A stretch of DNA of 64,000 nt from assembly GCF_963675165.1 (NCBI RefSeq), contig NC_087377.1:12076632-12140631 (forward strand). Direction: 5' to 3'. Of this stretch, positions 23,701 through 34,619 are shown one piece after another (position 1 is the first letter of the stretch; every line of letters begins with the position of its first letter). Under the pieces are notes generated by a model, which had not been told where the DNA came from, did no database searches, and saw nothing but the letters and a program-made list of their open reading frames with translations. This stretch comes from Halichondria panicea. Its lineage: Eukaryota; Porifera; Demospongiae; Suberitida; Halichondriidae. The position numbers were made by a program, and so were the translations under genes.

Positions 23701-25628
23701 GGATCCTGAATTTGCATTTTTGTGTCCCCATGAATTTCCCAAATCTCCAACTGAAACAAATCCCCAAGTGCCCCACCACCCAGCTCGTGTGCTCGCTGAG
23801 GATGATGTTATGAGGTGTACTCTATGCAAGAAGATGACGTATAAGTTAGGAAAATGTCATAAAAATTGGCTCTCTGTGTGTTGTCCATCTATGAGTGTAG
23901 CCAGTGAGGTATCATCACAACCATCAGTTCTGAACAATGAAACTTCTGTGGAACGTACGTGAGATTATGCTATAGCTGTAACTATTACTGTACGTCATTA
24001 TTCTAGGCCCATATTCATGTACATGCATGCATGAATGCATGTACAGGTCTCTTGTAAATATTGGACCCATAATTATTGCTAGGTCTTTCAATGCAGTGTA
24101 TCTTGTATAATTATAGTGTAAAATTCTTAATGCCTCCTCATAATTATAATAATTAGCACTGTATCTATATTCCTACAAGCACTGCATATATACATGTACA
24201 GATCCTCTAGCCTAAAAAAGTATGATTTGATAATAGTGAAAAAAAAAATGATTGTGCGTAGAACATAATATATGTTTTATCTGTACAGTTCAACCACATG
24301 AGACGATAGTGATAGCAACTGCAGCTCAGTTGAGTAGTGAGTGCTCGGATGAAGCTCTTCTCCAGTTGTCTACTGAGATTGCTGGCTATGACAGATACAA
24401 GCACAGGCTGGGCCTCAGTGATGCTGAGATAGACGCTATCGATCAGAGTCCTTCCATGGTTGATAATATCCCTCACGCTGCTCTAAAGAAGTGGAAGAGT
24501 AAAAGCATCATTTTTGACAATCCATCGAATTCAACAGCTACTTACGGTCAATTAGTGGAAATTGCTGCAAAGATTGAGGACAAAGAGGCAATTCGCAGTA
24601 TTCACAAGGCCTGTGTGGAGCATACAAGTGAGTTACTTAGTATACTTATTATACTAAGTACAGCATTAAGTGTTTGCTACTTTAATCGTACACATAATAA
24701 TACTGTACATGTCATTGGTACGGCTCTCTCCTATAATTATACTTGCTTATTTCCGTGCTTTTTGGTGCTTTCCCTGCCCAATCCTATAGTATTTTTTCAC
24801 ATGATTGATTTTAGTGTGAAGGACTAAGCTTAATAATTAAGGGAACTACTTGCATGGGAATGTATTAGTCAATCTAAATTGAAGCCACCTTTAACCTTCA
24901 GTATTATAGTCTAAAGTGGTTCGAGTAGTTTTGACAGTTGTATTGTGTATACATGTGACAGTGATGGAGTATTTGGTGTACATTTCAGAGTGTTATAATT
25001 ATTATATGCTGTTTTGCTTGTCATTGGGTAAGGTATTTTGATCTGTATGCAGCTCAACCACATGCGACGAGTATAGCGACCGCAGCTCAATTGAGTCAAG
25101 AGTGCTCAGATGAAGCTCTTCTCCAGTTGTCTACCAAGATTGCTGGATACCATAGATACAAGCACAGGCTGGGCCTCAGTGATGCTGAGATAGACGAAAT
25201 CGATAATGATCCGAGAGACTTCTACAGTACCCAGGGAAAATTTTACACTGCTCTACTGAAGTGGAAGAGTAAAAGTATCGATTATAACAATCTATCGAAA
25301 TCGTCAGCTACTTACAGTCGATTAGTGGAGATTGCTGCAAAGATTGAGGACGGAGAGGCAGTTCGCAGCATTCACAAGGCCTGTGTGGAGCATACCAGTG
25401 AGTTACCTAGTGAATCATTAACTTTGTGAGCTTGCTCGTCAGTTGTGCCATGCAATAGTGAATTGTACTGAGTACAGCAATACTATAATGTCAACTGGTA
25501 TTGTATATTAACTGTCAGTGTGCACTTGGTTTGCTAGTTGCTGACTCTTGTGTCTCCCTCCCTCTCCTCATGCAGGACTGGAGGTCATGGATCAGTCAAC
25601 ACCATCCGCATACACTACCAACACTTAG
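14762..25628 (+). CDS. Ankyrin - Roc/COR-like GTPase - double Death domain protein (15 exons)
   Basis: Predicted exons: 14762-14787, 15012-15328, 15601-15702, 16037-16138, 16644-16838, 17310-17525, 17584-17691, 17756-17851, 17905-17973, 18025-18090, 18196-18246, 21765-23954, 24289-24627, 25053-25397, 25576-25628. They join to 1425 codons with no stop; all junctions after the first are phase 1. Residues 10-390 are ankyrin repeats (TPLHYACRGGHKEMVEYL), often one per exon. Exon 12 carries a P-loop GMAGTGKTS (Lys about 487), DSGGQP (about 650) and GTHKD (about 730), then a COR-like region and a Cys-x2-Cys motif. Exons 13 and 14 each encode a Death domain (RLGLSDAEID...ALLKWKSKS). The order recalls DAPK without the kinase. 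Probably an intracellular death or immune signalling scaffold (inferred). The 3.5-kb intron 11 is full of transposons; further exons in it cannot be excluded. Confidence 0.85.
18410..18645. mobile_element. hAT-like MITE in intron
   Basis: Termini CAGGGTTTCATCTAG and TAGATGAAACCCTG are inverted. The flanks TATAC and TATGC differ by one base and may be a 5-bp target duplication. Ends beginning CAGGG and a 5-bp duplication resemble the hAT5 group. Confidence 0.6.
19053..19808. mobile_element. Pogo-like inverted-repeat element, interrupted
   Basis: The left end CAGAAGACTCTCGCTATTCC pairs with the right end GGATTAACGAGAGTCTAGTG. The right third (GATTCGAGGTAAGGT to CGGATTAACGAGAGTCTA) recurs at 63510-63628. 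A separate 329-bp element is inserted at 19448-19776. Lies in intron 11 of the ankyrin/Death gene. Confidence 0.6.
19448..19776. mobile_element. Nested 329-bp hAT-like element, 5-bp duplication CCAAG
   Basis: Ends CAGTGGCGGATCCAG and CTGGATTCGCCTCTG are inverted repeats. CCAAG flanks both sides (19443-19447, 19777-19781). The related repeat near 63597 has the uninterrupted sequence GGTCCCAAGGGTGACC, which is the empty site. Confidence 0.8.
20400..20580. repeat. GGCCGATT...GAGGCTA palindromic repeat family member
   Basis: Contains ACCAGGCCGTATTTTAATCG, then a TCGAGGCTA arm, and a second, opposed arm TAGCCTCGACCCCAGGCCGA. The same words occur at 21490-21580, 33733-33775, 48640-48710, 52971-53016 and 63742-63790. 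A short foldback repeat family. Confidence 0.55.
20585..20875 (-). mobile_element. Pogo/Tigger-like MITE, copy B
   Basis: Same termini as copy A (CAGTAGAACCTCGATTATCC and complement), TA on both flanks, opposite orientation. It abuts, and probably broke, the helicase fragment at 20885-21285. Confidence 0.75.
20885..21285 (-). pseudogene. RecQ-type helicase fragment, antisense in an intron
   Basis: Minus-strand frames read QAQALKLLFEGRDVFIWFPT then GYGKSLCY (Walker A, PTGYGKS). Next come VSPLVSLIMRLMIDQVRSLN (motif Ia), RGVSAAILSSN and, in another frame, FLLYTAPEAVVED. This order is that of the first RecA domain of RecQ-family helicases. Several frameshifts and the MITE at the 3' side show it is dead. 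It lies in intron 11 of the ankyrin/Death gene, on the opposite strand. Confidence 0.7.
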
Positions 25629-26059
25629 ACACTTAGGACAATGGCCTGGAGTTATCTATTTCTAAGTTTACTTGTTCTTGTTATTTATTTTGTGTGTGCA
25701 ATTTTGAATGTGAATTATTTTATTCAGGCTTTCTTCTAGACATCCTTTCCATTGTAATATTACCAGCATGTGCCAGTCCAGTGGCTGTGCTATAGGATAA
25801 GAATGGATGAATGCATGAAAGGATGGAGGTGAGGGGAGATCCTTTCTATAGACGGTACCTGTTGTAGGCTCCTAATAATAATCACGAGGTTCCACTGTTT
25901 TTGTTCATATTTCCCGATAGTATTGTTTGCCCATGTGTTAGACCTTATTTGTGGAAGGAGGTCAATATTGAGCAACCATACGCAGCTAGCTTGACAGCTT
26001 ATTATAAGTCGCTAATTACTGATAATTGTACTTCCTCAAAGCATTTCACTTTCAATATT
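25629..26059. other. Short intergenic spacer
   Basis: Presumably 3' UTR and spacer of the ankyrin/Death gene. No AATAAA is obvious within 100 bp of the stop; TTATTTATTTTGTGTG at about 25680 is the closest AT-rich element. No gene seen. Confidence 0.4.
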
Positions 26060-26668
26060 ACAGGTTGTGTGATAGAGTTGCTGACTCAGCGATTATCAGT
26101 GATCACTTGACTGAGACAACGTGAAGTATCTTCTCTGCCGTTGCTAAGGCCGTTGCTAGGATACACCATCGCACAAAACCTATCATACATCGTGACCTCA
26201 AGGTCAGTGCAATTGTACTCTATAACAGAAGATATTTATCTTTGACTGTAGCTAGTGGTTGACTTATGTCTCCTCTAATAAGGCGAGCACACCATCGCTA
26301 CTTTGTCTTATGACGTTGGCAATGAATGGTACGGACCGTTTTGTGTTAATTAAACGTACAGAAACTGTAGAGGAACTCTCTCAATGTCTGGTGCTCTGAC
26401 AGTGACATCATTTTTTATGACCAAGTATTATGTACATTTTAATGCTCTCTCAATGATACCAATCCAATGGTATACTCGTATCATCACACCCTCACACAAC
26501 ACACACCCGCCCACACATAGGCACTGGGCGTACTACTGTTTAAGCTGTGCTTTATGGATACTGCATTTGGTGATAACCCTCTAGCCATAGTCAGTGCTCA
26601 GTACAGCATTTCTGAAGACTCTCCCCCTACACACAAGACCTGCACAACTTGATAGGTGAGACCACACC

Positions 26669-26710
<42 letters not shown>

Positions 26711-27035
26711 TCCTATAGTAAATGTAACCAGCACTACTGGGTATACATATAAAATCGAGTTTAAGCCTAAGACTATATTATAATAGTGAGTTTTTTCTTT
26801 ATGAACTGGACATGTTTTTTTCAGAGCTAATTGTATTTAAGAACACACACTAGCTACAGGTGCTATGATACTCTGCCATCCTTAAGTGTATTGCTCTAAT
26901 GATACATGTGTTCTCCCCCTCCCTTGTAGGCTACCTGTTGACCTCTGACCCTGAGCTGTGTCCCAGTATCTGGCAAGTGTGTGAGGAGGAAACTTTGGGC
27001 ACTGGAAGTAAACAAAGGATTATAGCTACAATCTA
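26060..27035 (+). pseudogene. NAK-family (AAK1/BIKE/GAK-like) kinase, decayed
   Basis: Three exon-like pieces follow the order of a NAK kinase domain. First, about 26064-26203: VIELLTQRLS, then in another frame AKAVARIHHRTKPIIHRDLK, which carries the catalytic-loop HRDLK and a good donor (AAG/GTCAGT). Second, about 26520-26655: ALGVLLFKLCF, TAFGDNPLAI and YSISEDS, the C-lobe region after the activation segment. Third, from about 26931: YLLTSDPELCPSIWQV. The DFG exon is not found. Stops and frameshifts interrupt pieces one and two. Kinases of this family phosphorylate clathrin-adaptor subunits, but this copy cannot be active. Confidence 0.6.
26671..26708. repeat. CA microsatellite
   Basis: CCCA units followed by about 14 CA dinucleotides, inside the decayed kinase. 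Confidence 0.9.
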
Positions 27036-27369
27036 ACCGGCAGGAGAGAGTAGCCACTGATTGTCTAAAGGATCTTCTTAAGACTGCATGGCGTGCATGC
27101 ATGTATATGTATGTAAGCTAGCCTGCCAGGTAGTGAGACTAGAAAAGTGAAAGAAACTCCTTGAACATGCAGAAGTCTAACCAGAATAAAACCAGTCACT
27201 GGCAGCATATAGAGTAGCTCTATCTATGCTGGCAGAAAGCTGTTTTGTGGTACACTAAAGTGTTATTTTAATATGGTACCCGCCAGCAAATTGGACCCCG
27301 CTAGGCCATGCCCATTATTTCCGGTATTTCTCTTTCAGTGTTTTTCTCTTTTAGTGGCCTAACAGGCGT

Positions 27370-27543
27370 GTATAGTCAAAGACTCACATTGGATCATGTT
27401 GTTCTATAATATTCTCCCTCTGAGGATCATTCTCCCCAGCAGATGACATAATTTATAGTGAAGTGAGACAGTCCACTTCGATCAGCAGACTGCACCAGAC
27501 ATTGTCACTGCTCTGAGGGGGATAAGTGGAGTATGAGGATCTC
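27370..27543 (-). pseudogene. HEAT-like gene 3' exon, copy 2, split by the foldback element
   Basis: Matches 36780-36950 (GAGGATCATTCTCCCCAGCA, GTGAGACAGTCCA, CATTGTCACTGCTCTG). Similarity resumes after the foldback element at 30972-31075 (AGAGCAACATTGAACACA, GTCACAGTACAA) as at 37175-37230. So the element inserted into this copy. Reading frames are broken. Confidence 0.6.
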
Positions 27544-27617
27544 GGTACTTGATATAAGACTCACGAATATAGCTGAATCAGCAATAAACTACAATATAAT
27601 TATAGTAGTTCCTATAC

Positions 27618-29300
27618 AGTTCCACAGTTCCATGGTTCCATATAGTTCCATAGTTTGTTCCAAGCGTTCCATGGTTCCAAGCGTTCCATGGTTCCAAGCG
27701 TTCCATGGTTCCATGGTTCCATAGTTCCAAGCGTTCCATGGTTCCAAGCGTTTCATGGTTCCATGGTTCCATGATTCCATAGTTCCATAGTTTGTTCCAA
27801 GCATTCCATGGTTCCAAGTGTTCCATAGTTCCAAGCGTTCCATGGTTCCATGCATGGTTCTATGGTTCCATAGTTCCATGCATGGTTCCATGGTTCCAAG
27901 CGTTCCATGGTTCCAAGCGTTTCATGGTTCCATGGTTCCAAGCGTTCCATGGTTCCACAGTTCCATAGTTCCAAGCGTTCCATGGTTCCACAGTTCCATG
28001 GTTCCACAGTTCCATGGTTCCATAGTTCCATGATTCCATAGTTCCAAGCGTTCCATAGTTCCAAGCGTTCCATGGTGGTTCCAAGCGTTTCATGGTTCCA
28101 CCGTTCCATGGTTCCATGGTTCCATAGTTCCATGGTTCCAAGTGTTCCATAGTTCCATAGTTCCAAGCGTTCCATGGTTCAATGGTTCCATAGTTCCATG
28201 GTTCCAAGCGTTTCATGGTTCCAAGCGTTTCATGGTTCCAAGCGTTCCATGGTTCCAAAGTTCCAAGCGTTCCATAGTTCCATGGTTCCTAGTTCCAAGC
28301 GTTCCATAGTTCCATGGTTCCATAGTTCCAAGCGTTCCATAGTCCCAAGCGTTCCATAGTTCCATGGTTCCATAGTTCCATGGTTCCATAGTTCCAAGCG
28401 TTCCATAGTTCCAAGCGTTCCATAGTTCCATGGTTCCATAGTTCCATGGTTCCATAGTTCCATGGTTCCATAGTTCCAAGCGTTCCATAGTTCCAAGCGT
28501 TCCATAGTTCTAAGCGTTCCATAGTTCCAAGCGTTCCATAGTTCCATGGTTCCATAGTTCTAAGCGTTCCATAGTTCCATGGTTCCAAGCGTTCCATGGT
28601 TCCACAGTTCCATGGTTCCATAGTTCCAAGCGTTTCATGGTTCCAAGCGTTCCATGGTTCCATAGTTCCAAGCATTCCATATAGTTCCATGGTTCCATAG
28701 TTCTAAGCGTTCCATAGTTCCATGGTTCCATAGTTCCAAGCGTTCCATAGTTCCATGGTTCCATAGTTCCAAGCGTTCCATAGTTCCATGGTTCCATAGT
28801 TCCAAGCGTTCCATAGTTCCATGGTTCCATAGTTCTAAGCGTTCCATAGTTCTAAGCGTTCCATAGTTCCATAGTTTCAAGCGTTCCATGGTTCCATAGT
28901 TCCATAGTTCCAAGCGTTCTATGGTGGTTACAAGCGTTCCATGGTTCCAAGTGTTCCATGGTTCTATGGTTCCAAGCGTTCCATGGTTCCTACTGTTCCA
29001 CAGTTCCAAGCATTCCATGGTTCTTACTTTTCCATGGTTCCAAGCGTTCCATGGTTCCTACTGTTCCATGGTTCCATGCAAGCGTTCTATGGTTTACTGT
29101 TCTATGGTTCCTACTGTTCCATAGTTCCATAGTTCCTGCTGTTCCATGGTTTCAAGCGTTCCATGGTTCCTACTGTTCCTGGTTCTAAGTGTTCTATGGG
29201 TCCAACTTTTCACTTTTCTTTCATGGTTCCATGGTTCCTACTGTTTAGTGCATGGTTTCTATACTGTTCCTCGTTCCCAACGTTCCATGGTTCCCACTGT
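27618..29300 (-). repeat. Octamer satellite, left arm (ATGGTTCC orientation)
   Basis: Tandem 8-mers ATGGTTCC and ATAGTTCC interspersed with a 9-mer AAGCGTTCC. The final 250 bp toward the centre are more degenerate (TACTGTTCC). Open frames of 60-140 codons on both strands are side effects of the repeat. Confidence 0.95.
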
Positions 29301-29319
29301 TCCTTTAAAAATGTTCAAC

Positions 29320-30912
29320 AATCATGGAACGCTTGGAACAATGGAATGCTTGGAACTATGGAACAATGGAACACTTGGAACCATGGAACAGTAGGAACTA
29401 TGGAACGCTTGGAACCATGGAACCATGGAATGCTTGGAACCATGGAACTATGGAACCATGGAACGTTGGAACTATGGAACCATAGAACCATGGAACTATG
29501 GAACCATGGAACTATGGAACTATGGAACCATGGAACGTTGGAACTATGGAACCGTAGAACCATGGAACTATGGAACCATAGAACCATGGAACTATGGAAC
29601 CATGGTACTGTGGAACTATGGAACCATGGAACTATGGAACCATGGAACGCTTGGAACTATGGAACCATGAAACTATGGAACCATGAAACCAAGGAACTGT
29701 GGAACCATGGAACTGTGGAACCATGGAACTGTGGAACCATAGAACCATGGAACTATGGAACTGTGACCCCATGGAACCATGGAACGGTGGAACCATGGAT
29801 CTGTGGAACTATGGAACCATGGAACTGTGGAACCATGGAACGTTGGAACTATGGAACCATAGAACCATGGAACCATGGAACTGTGGAACTATGGAACCAT
29901 GGAACGCTTGGAACCATAGAACCATGGAACTATGGAACCATGGTACTGTGGAACTATGGAACCATGGAACTATGGAACTATGGAACCATGGAACGCTTGG
30001 AACTATGGAACCATGAAACTATGGAACCATGAAACCAAGGAACTGTGGAACCATGGAACTGTGGAACCATGGAACTGTGGAACCATGGAACTATGGAACT
30101 GTGACCCCATGGAACCATGGAACGGTGGAACCATGGAGCTGTGGAACTATGGAACCATGGAACTGTGGACCCATGGAACGTTGGAACTATGGAACCATAG
30201 AACCATGGAACCATGGTACTGTGGAACTATGGAACCATGGAACGCTTGGAACCATAGAACCATGGAACTATGGAACCATGGTACTGTGGAACTATGGAAC
30301 CATGGAACTATGGAACTATGGAACCATGGAACGCTTGGAACTATGGAACCATGAAACTATGGAACCATGAAACCAAGGAACTGTGGAACCATGGAACTGT
30401 GGAACCATGGAACTGTGGAACCATGGAACTATGGAACTGTGACCCCATGGAACCATGGAACGGTGGAACCATGGAGCTGTGGAACTATGGAACCATGGAA
30501 CTGTGGACCCATGGAACGTTGGAACTATGGAACCATAGAACCATGGAACCATGGTACTGTGGAACTATATGGAACCATGGAACTATAGAACCATGGAACT
30601 ATGGAACTATGGAACCATGGAACGCTTGGAACTATGGAACCATGAAACTATGGAACCATGAAACCATGGAACTGTGGAACCATGGAACTGTGGAACCATG
30701 GAACTATGGAACCGTGGCCCCATGGAATCATGGAACGGTGGAACCATGGAACTGTGGAACCGTGGAACCATGGAACCGTGGAACCATGGAACCATGGAAC
30801 GGTGGAACCATGGAACTGTGGAACTATGGAACCATGGAACTGTGGAACCATGGAACTGTGGAACCGTGGAACCATGGAACCATGGAACTGTGGAACCATG
30901 GAACTGTAGGAA
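29320..30912 (+). repeat. Octamer satellite, right arm with 338-bp higher-order units
   Basis: Tandem GGAACCAT, GGAACTAT and GGAACTGT octamers plus the 9-mer GGAACGCTT. A marker variant CTGTGACCCC recurs at 29761, 30099 and 30437, exactly 338 bp apart, so the array also has a higher-order period. An 8-bp unit rotates through all three frames, giving a repeating WNYGTMEP-like peptide in every frame. Confidence 0.95.
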
Positions 30913-30979
30913 CTACTATAATTATATTGCTGATTCAGCTATATTTGTGAGTCTTATATCAAGTACCAACCAGGATCTC

Positions 30980-33900
30980 ACTATATTGAAATAGCTTAAA
31001 TGTAGGAAACAAGGACAGAGCAACATTGAACACACTCAAAGAAGTTAGATACATTAGTCACAGTACAATTACTCATTTTTGAGAAAAAATAATGTTATGT
31101 GGAAAATCTACTCGATCTGAGCAGTGTCTCCAGGAGGTTGATGTGTTGAGGGTAGTGTCTGTGTTGTAGTGTCTCAGCACAGAGGGGGGGGGGGGAGGGA
31201 GGACTTGGAAGGGGTGTTAGATTGTGCTTATAATTAATATGGTTGTTGCAGACAGTAATGGTTAATTTGACTTCAAAGTTGGAGGATGCATGTGTTAGTG
31301 ATTTAATAAGGACACTTAAGTTTAGTTCTACAGAACTACATAATGGGCGGCCGGGTCTTAAATTTAGATCATTACCACACGCAACAATGTGAAACACCTC
31401 AACATTATAATACACATAGCAAGGTTGCACTGCAGTGTATTTATCCCTGGTTACAGCCTGCAAGGACAACCTCTCATATATACCGTCGTGAAAAACCTAT
31501 ACTCGTACATGTATAAAGAAAAAAACATAGAAGGCAATAAACTACAAAGGAGTTGCAAGTGGTATGCATCAGTCAACACAATCTTAGCTAGACTTGTTAA
31601 AGATGTCAGAATGGATTTATGAGCCCAAACAATGGTAATAACATTATTTAAGTGAGACAACAATTATAAGGGTTGAACTGCATGCATGCATATAGTGTGT
31701 GTGTGTGGGAGGGAGGGAGGGGTTAGTAATATTAACTCAGTCAGTAGATACATTAAGAATTAAGAGGGGAATAAGAACTTAAACTGAAACAGGAAGATTC
31801 ATGTAGACTATGCATGCAAATGAACTACTGTGGTTGCTTTACGAAGATGTTGCTAGAATGAGCATGGCTTAATTGTATACAGCCCAGACTCCAGTCCCAC
31901 GTCACGTACTTACTCATTACCACTAGATCTACCACATGCCAATATCTAATGTACTGATGCATATACTCAGTCATTCCGCCAGCGTGACTGGATCGATGCC
32001 TATCAACTAAATGTATTTTATTTGCAACGGAAGATGAACTCCCTGTCTTGTTTGTGGTTTTGCTCATTATATATTCATGATCTTTTTTTCTACACTTGTG
32101 TATGTCATGCAATGCTATGTTTTTGATTTGATGTTAAACGAAGTATCAAACTATTGTTTTGTGAGCTCAAAGGAGAAAAAAGCGCTTAATACAGTCTCAG
32201 TACATAGAAGTGCAAGTGCATGGTAGTGTATGTACGGTAGTGCAGCAAAAAAATGCGTAAACATTTTTTATGACAGCGCCCTGCAAAAAGTTTTTTTATT
32301 GAGATGGGTAGGCCAATGATAAAGTAGGTTATAACACAATTTGGTGCTGTTACATTAAAAATTGTGAGAGATACAGGCGTGAAAAAACTCCCCCACAAAT
32401 TAATCTCAACCATGTGGAATGTAAACGCATCACTGCACAATACATAATTATTACTCTTAGTAAAACAGTAGGTAGAAGTATAGAAGTATAATAATTATGT
32501 AACACACATAAAATTATTATATAATTATAGTTTATTATGAGCAGCAAAAGAAAATTGTCGTTTGTTCTCTAACTCCGACAGCAGTTTGCAATCGCGTGAA
32601 CAATGCGAGCTGTACAATGGTAGCGATACCAAATTCACAAAACCACAGCAGTAGAGAAATAAGTCAGCATGCTCAATCGCCAAATCTCTATACTGATAGC
32701 TCCAGATGCACCCGTTTGCCAGGCATGTAGACGAGACATCGGACGAGTTGGATATGACCCCGATTTCACACCTGGATGGGAGAAAGTGAAGGTAAAAGGG
32801 GAGAATGTGTAATACATGAATGCACAGCTGAAGTATTTGCGTCAAGCAAACCCATATCAATGGAAATGTTTCAATCAGCACTAGCTGCAACTAGACTCAA
32901 TGCCGTTAACAATCCTATACCACTCTGCAAGCACCTATTATATCACCCTGGCCATTACTTCATGCTCTATCACACTACTCTTCACCAGCGCAAGTCTCAA
33001 TGAAGAAGTTCAAAAGTTATCAAGCTACTCAGACACAGAGCTAAGATTTTCTATTCTAATAGCTAGTGGTATATTAAACCACTAAGCTAATGCACATTCC
33101 TATTCGTACAAGTGTAAACTTTTTTCTGACAACATTCACCTATTCAAACTTTGCATACTAGCACAACAATACTACAACATGGAGTTGTTCCAGATCATGG
33201 TTATCGCTCAGTGTTGGGTCAAAGTAAGACAATAGCCAACACGAATTTTACCATTTAGACTTCAAATTTATGTTTTTTATGATAGATAGAACATTTCAAC
33301 AACAGACAGCAAGTAAAAAAGTTAAAATTAGTGAGAAAAAGACTTTAGCTACTATCGTTCGTTGTCTCTGCCCAGATTTTTCATAACAAATGATGTCATT
33401 GTGCAAATAAATTTCACGTGAGCTGCACCCTGGCGGAATGACTGTACTTGCGAAGACAACCTGGCTATAGGACTATCGTAGACGTAGATGAGAGCCTCTT
33501 CTGTCTTTAGACTAGTGTTCAAGACTTCTACATGCACCAACGCAATAGATTGCGTAAGCCTGCAGCTTCATGGAACTCAGCCATGGAGATAAAGTATTAC
33601 GGAACATATTCTTAGTAAACGCACTAATTTCCGGTATAATTTACTAAGGTTTTACGTTCGTAGTACAATTACCCATATTCTGGGTAATTTAAAGTGCATG
33701 CGCACTATTATATCATCCTTGCAATAGGTACCAGGCCGTATTTTAATCGGCCTTGAATCGAGGCTAGTCCATTACATACATACATACATACATCCGACTA
33801 GAAAACATTTGCAATGTGAAAAATTGCTAGGATTGGCCGGGAGAACCACTAAAAAGCGTGGAAACAAGAATCAGACGAGAGCAATTATAACTCCAATTTG

Positions 33901-34547
33901 TTACAACGTCATTCACATGTACTGCATGGTAGTTTTCCATGTTTTCCCGGCCAATCCAAGCAATTTTTACTGGTGGGGTTTTTTTTTTCACATTGCAAAT
34001 GTTTTTCTAGTCGGACTCCCTTTCTTTTTCAGTACAGAAGTATAAATTTACGTATCATGACATGCATAAGGAACGTCAAGAAGCAGTACAGAAGTTCAAG
34101 AAGAGAAGACACGACTATTATTCCATTAATTTATATGTTGAATTTGTGAGTCAGCCGGTATATGACAGCCATTTTAATACTGTAAATCTACTTTAAGTGC
34201 AAAGAATGGAGGCCTATGATTGCCAAGCAAAATACTGGCCATGCAAGTTTCCGTGGTGATAATGTGATTCAGTAGTGTATGTATACATGCACGCTTTTAG
34301 GCGGAACACTATAGATGATGTTGGCTAAAAAGGATTGGGATTGGTCCGTGATGCATCTGTCTGAGTACGTAGTGGGTGTGGTGGCGAATACCTGGGGGGG
34401 GGGGAGAACAGTGCCAGCCAAATGACCAGTCATGACCTTGTCCTAGTGGTTACCATGACTGCTAATTCATGTTCAATCTTCTATGTTTGCTAACAAGTGT
34501 AATAATTCTCCCCTTCCCCACAAACACATGCCCCATGCATGCAGGGC
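30980..34547. other. Intergenic and decayed exons, no intact gene
   Basis: From 30980 to about 31130 is the remainder of HEAT-like copy 2. The minus frame at 31095-31469 is open but shows no domain. Phrase CCACATGCCAATATCTAATG near 31934 recurs near 44727, marking another piece of that family. A run of GGGGGG lies near 31183. The 33733-33775 stretch carries an arm of the GGCCGATT/GAGGCTA repeat family. No supported gene. Confidence 0.5.
33794..34014. mobile_element. Palindromic MITE, CCGACTAGAAAAC termini
   Basis: The left arm CCGACTAGAAAACATTTGCA and an inner GCTAGGATTGGCCGGGA pair with the right arm. Related single arms with TTGCTAGGATTGGC or complement lie near 52215 and 60552. Confidence 0.6.
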
Positions 34548-34554
34548 TATAAAA
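34548..34554 (+). promoter_or_regulatory. TATA box of the Ig-domain gene
   Basis: TATAAAA lies 66 bp upstream of the proposed start codon at 34620, a normal distance allowing a short 5' leader. Confidence 0.5.
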
Positions 34555-34619
34555 CTGAGGCCCTCAATTGCTCTGACAGTTGCAAGAAGTTCTTCCAGCA
34601 CTACAACAGAAGACCGAAA

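Larger units (their letters stand above)
27544..30971. mobile_element. 3.4-kb foldback element made of an octanucleotide satellite
   Basis: Both ends carry the same terminal sequence in inverted orientation: GGTACTTGATATAAGACTCA at the left and its complement at the right, each followed inward by an AGCTGAATCAGCAAT arm. AGGATCTC at 27536-27543 and 30972-30979 is an exact 8-bp direct duplication. Between the ends lie two large arrays of the same 8-bp unit in opposite orientation, meeting near 29300. Drosophila Foldback and Galileo elements have a comparable plan (long TIRs built of tandem repeats). No transposase is present, and the right end has four extra bases (AACC). Confidence 0.8.

Noticed and set aside
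27544..30971. CRISPR array
   Set aside because: Repeats are contiguous 8-mers without spacers, and the window is clearly animal DNA.
27578..30994. Dozens of long Trp-rich ORFs (up to 289 codons) on both strands
   Set aside because: They are produced by the 8-bp satellite, which reads the same peptide in every frame; no start context, introns or domain supports a gene.
31095..31469. 124-codon minus-strand ORF
   Set aside because: Open, but its 5' half has no recognisable domain and its 3' half is low-complexity Pro/Ser; it lies in decayed repeat sequence.
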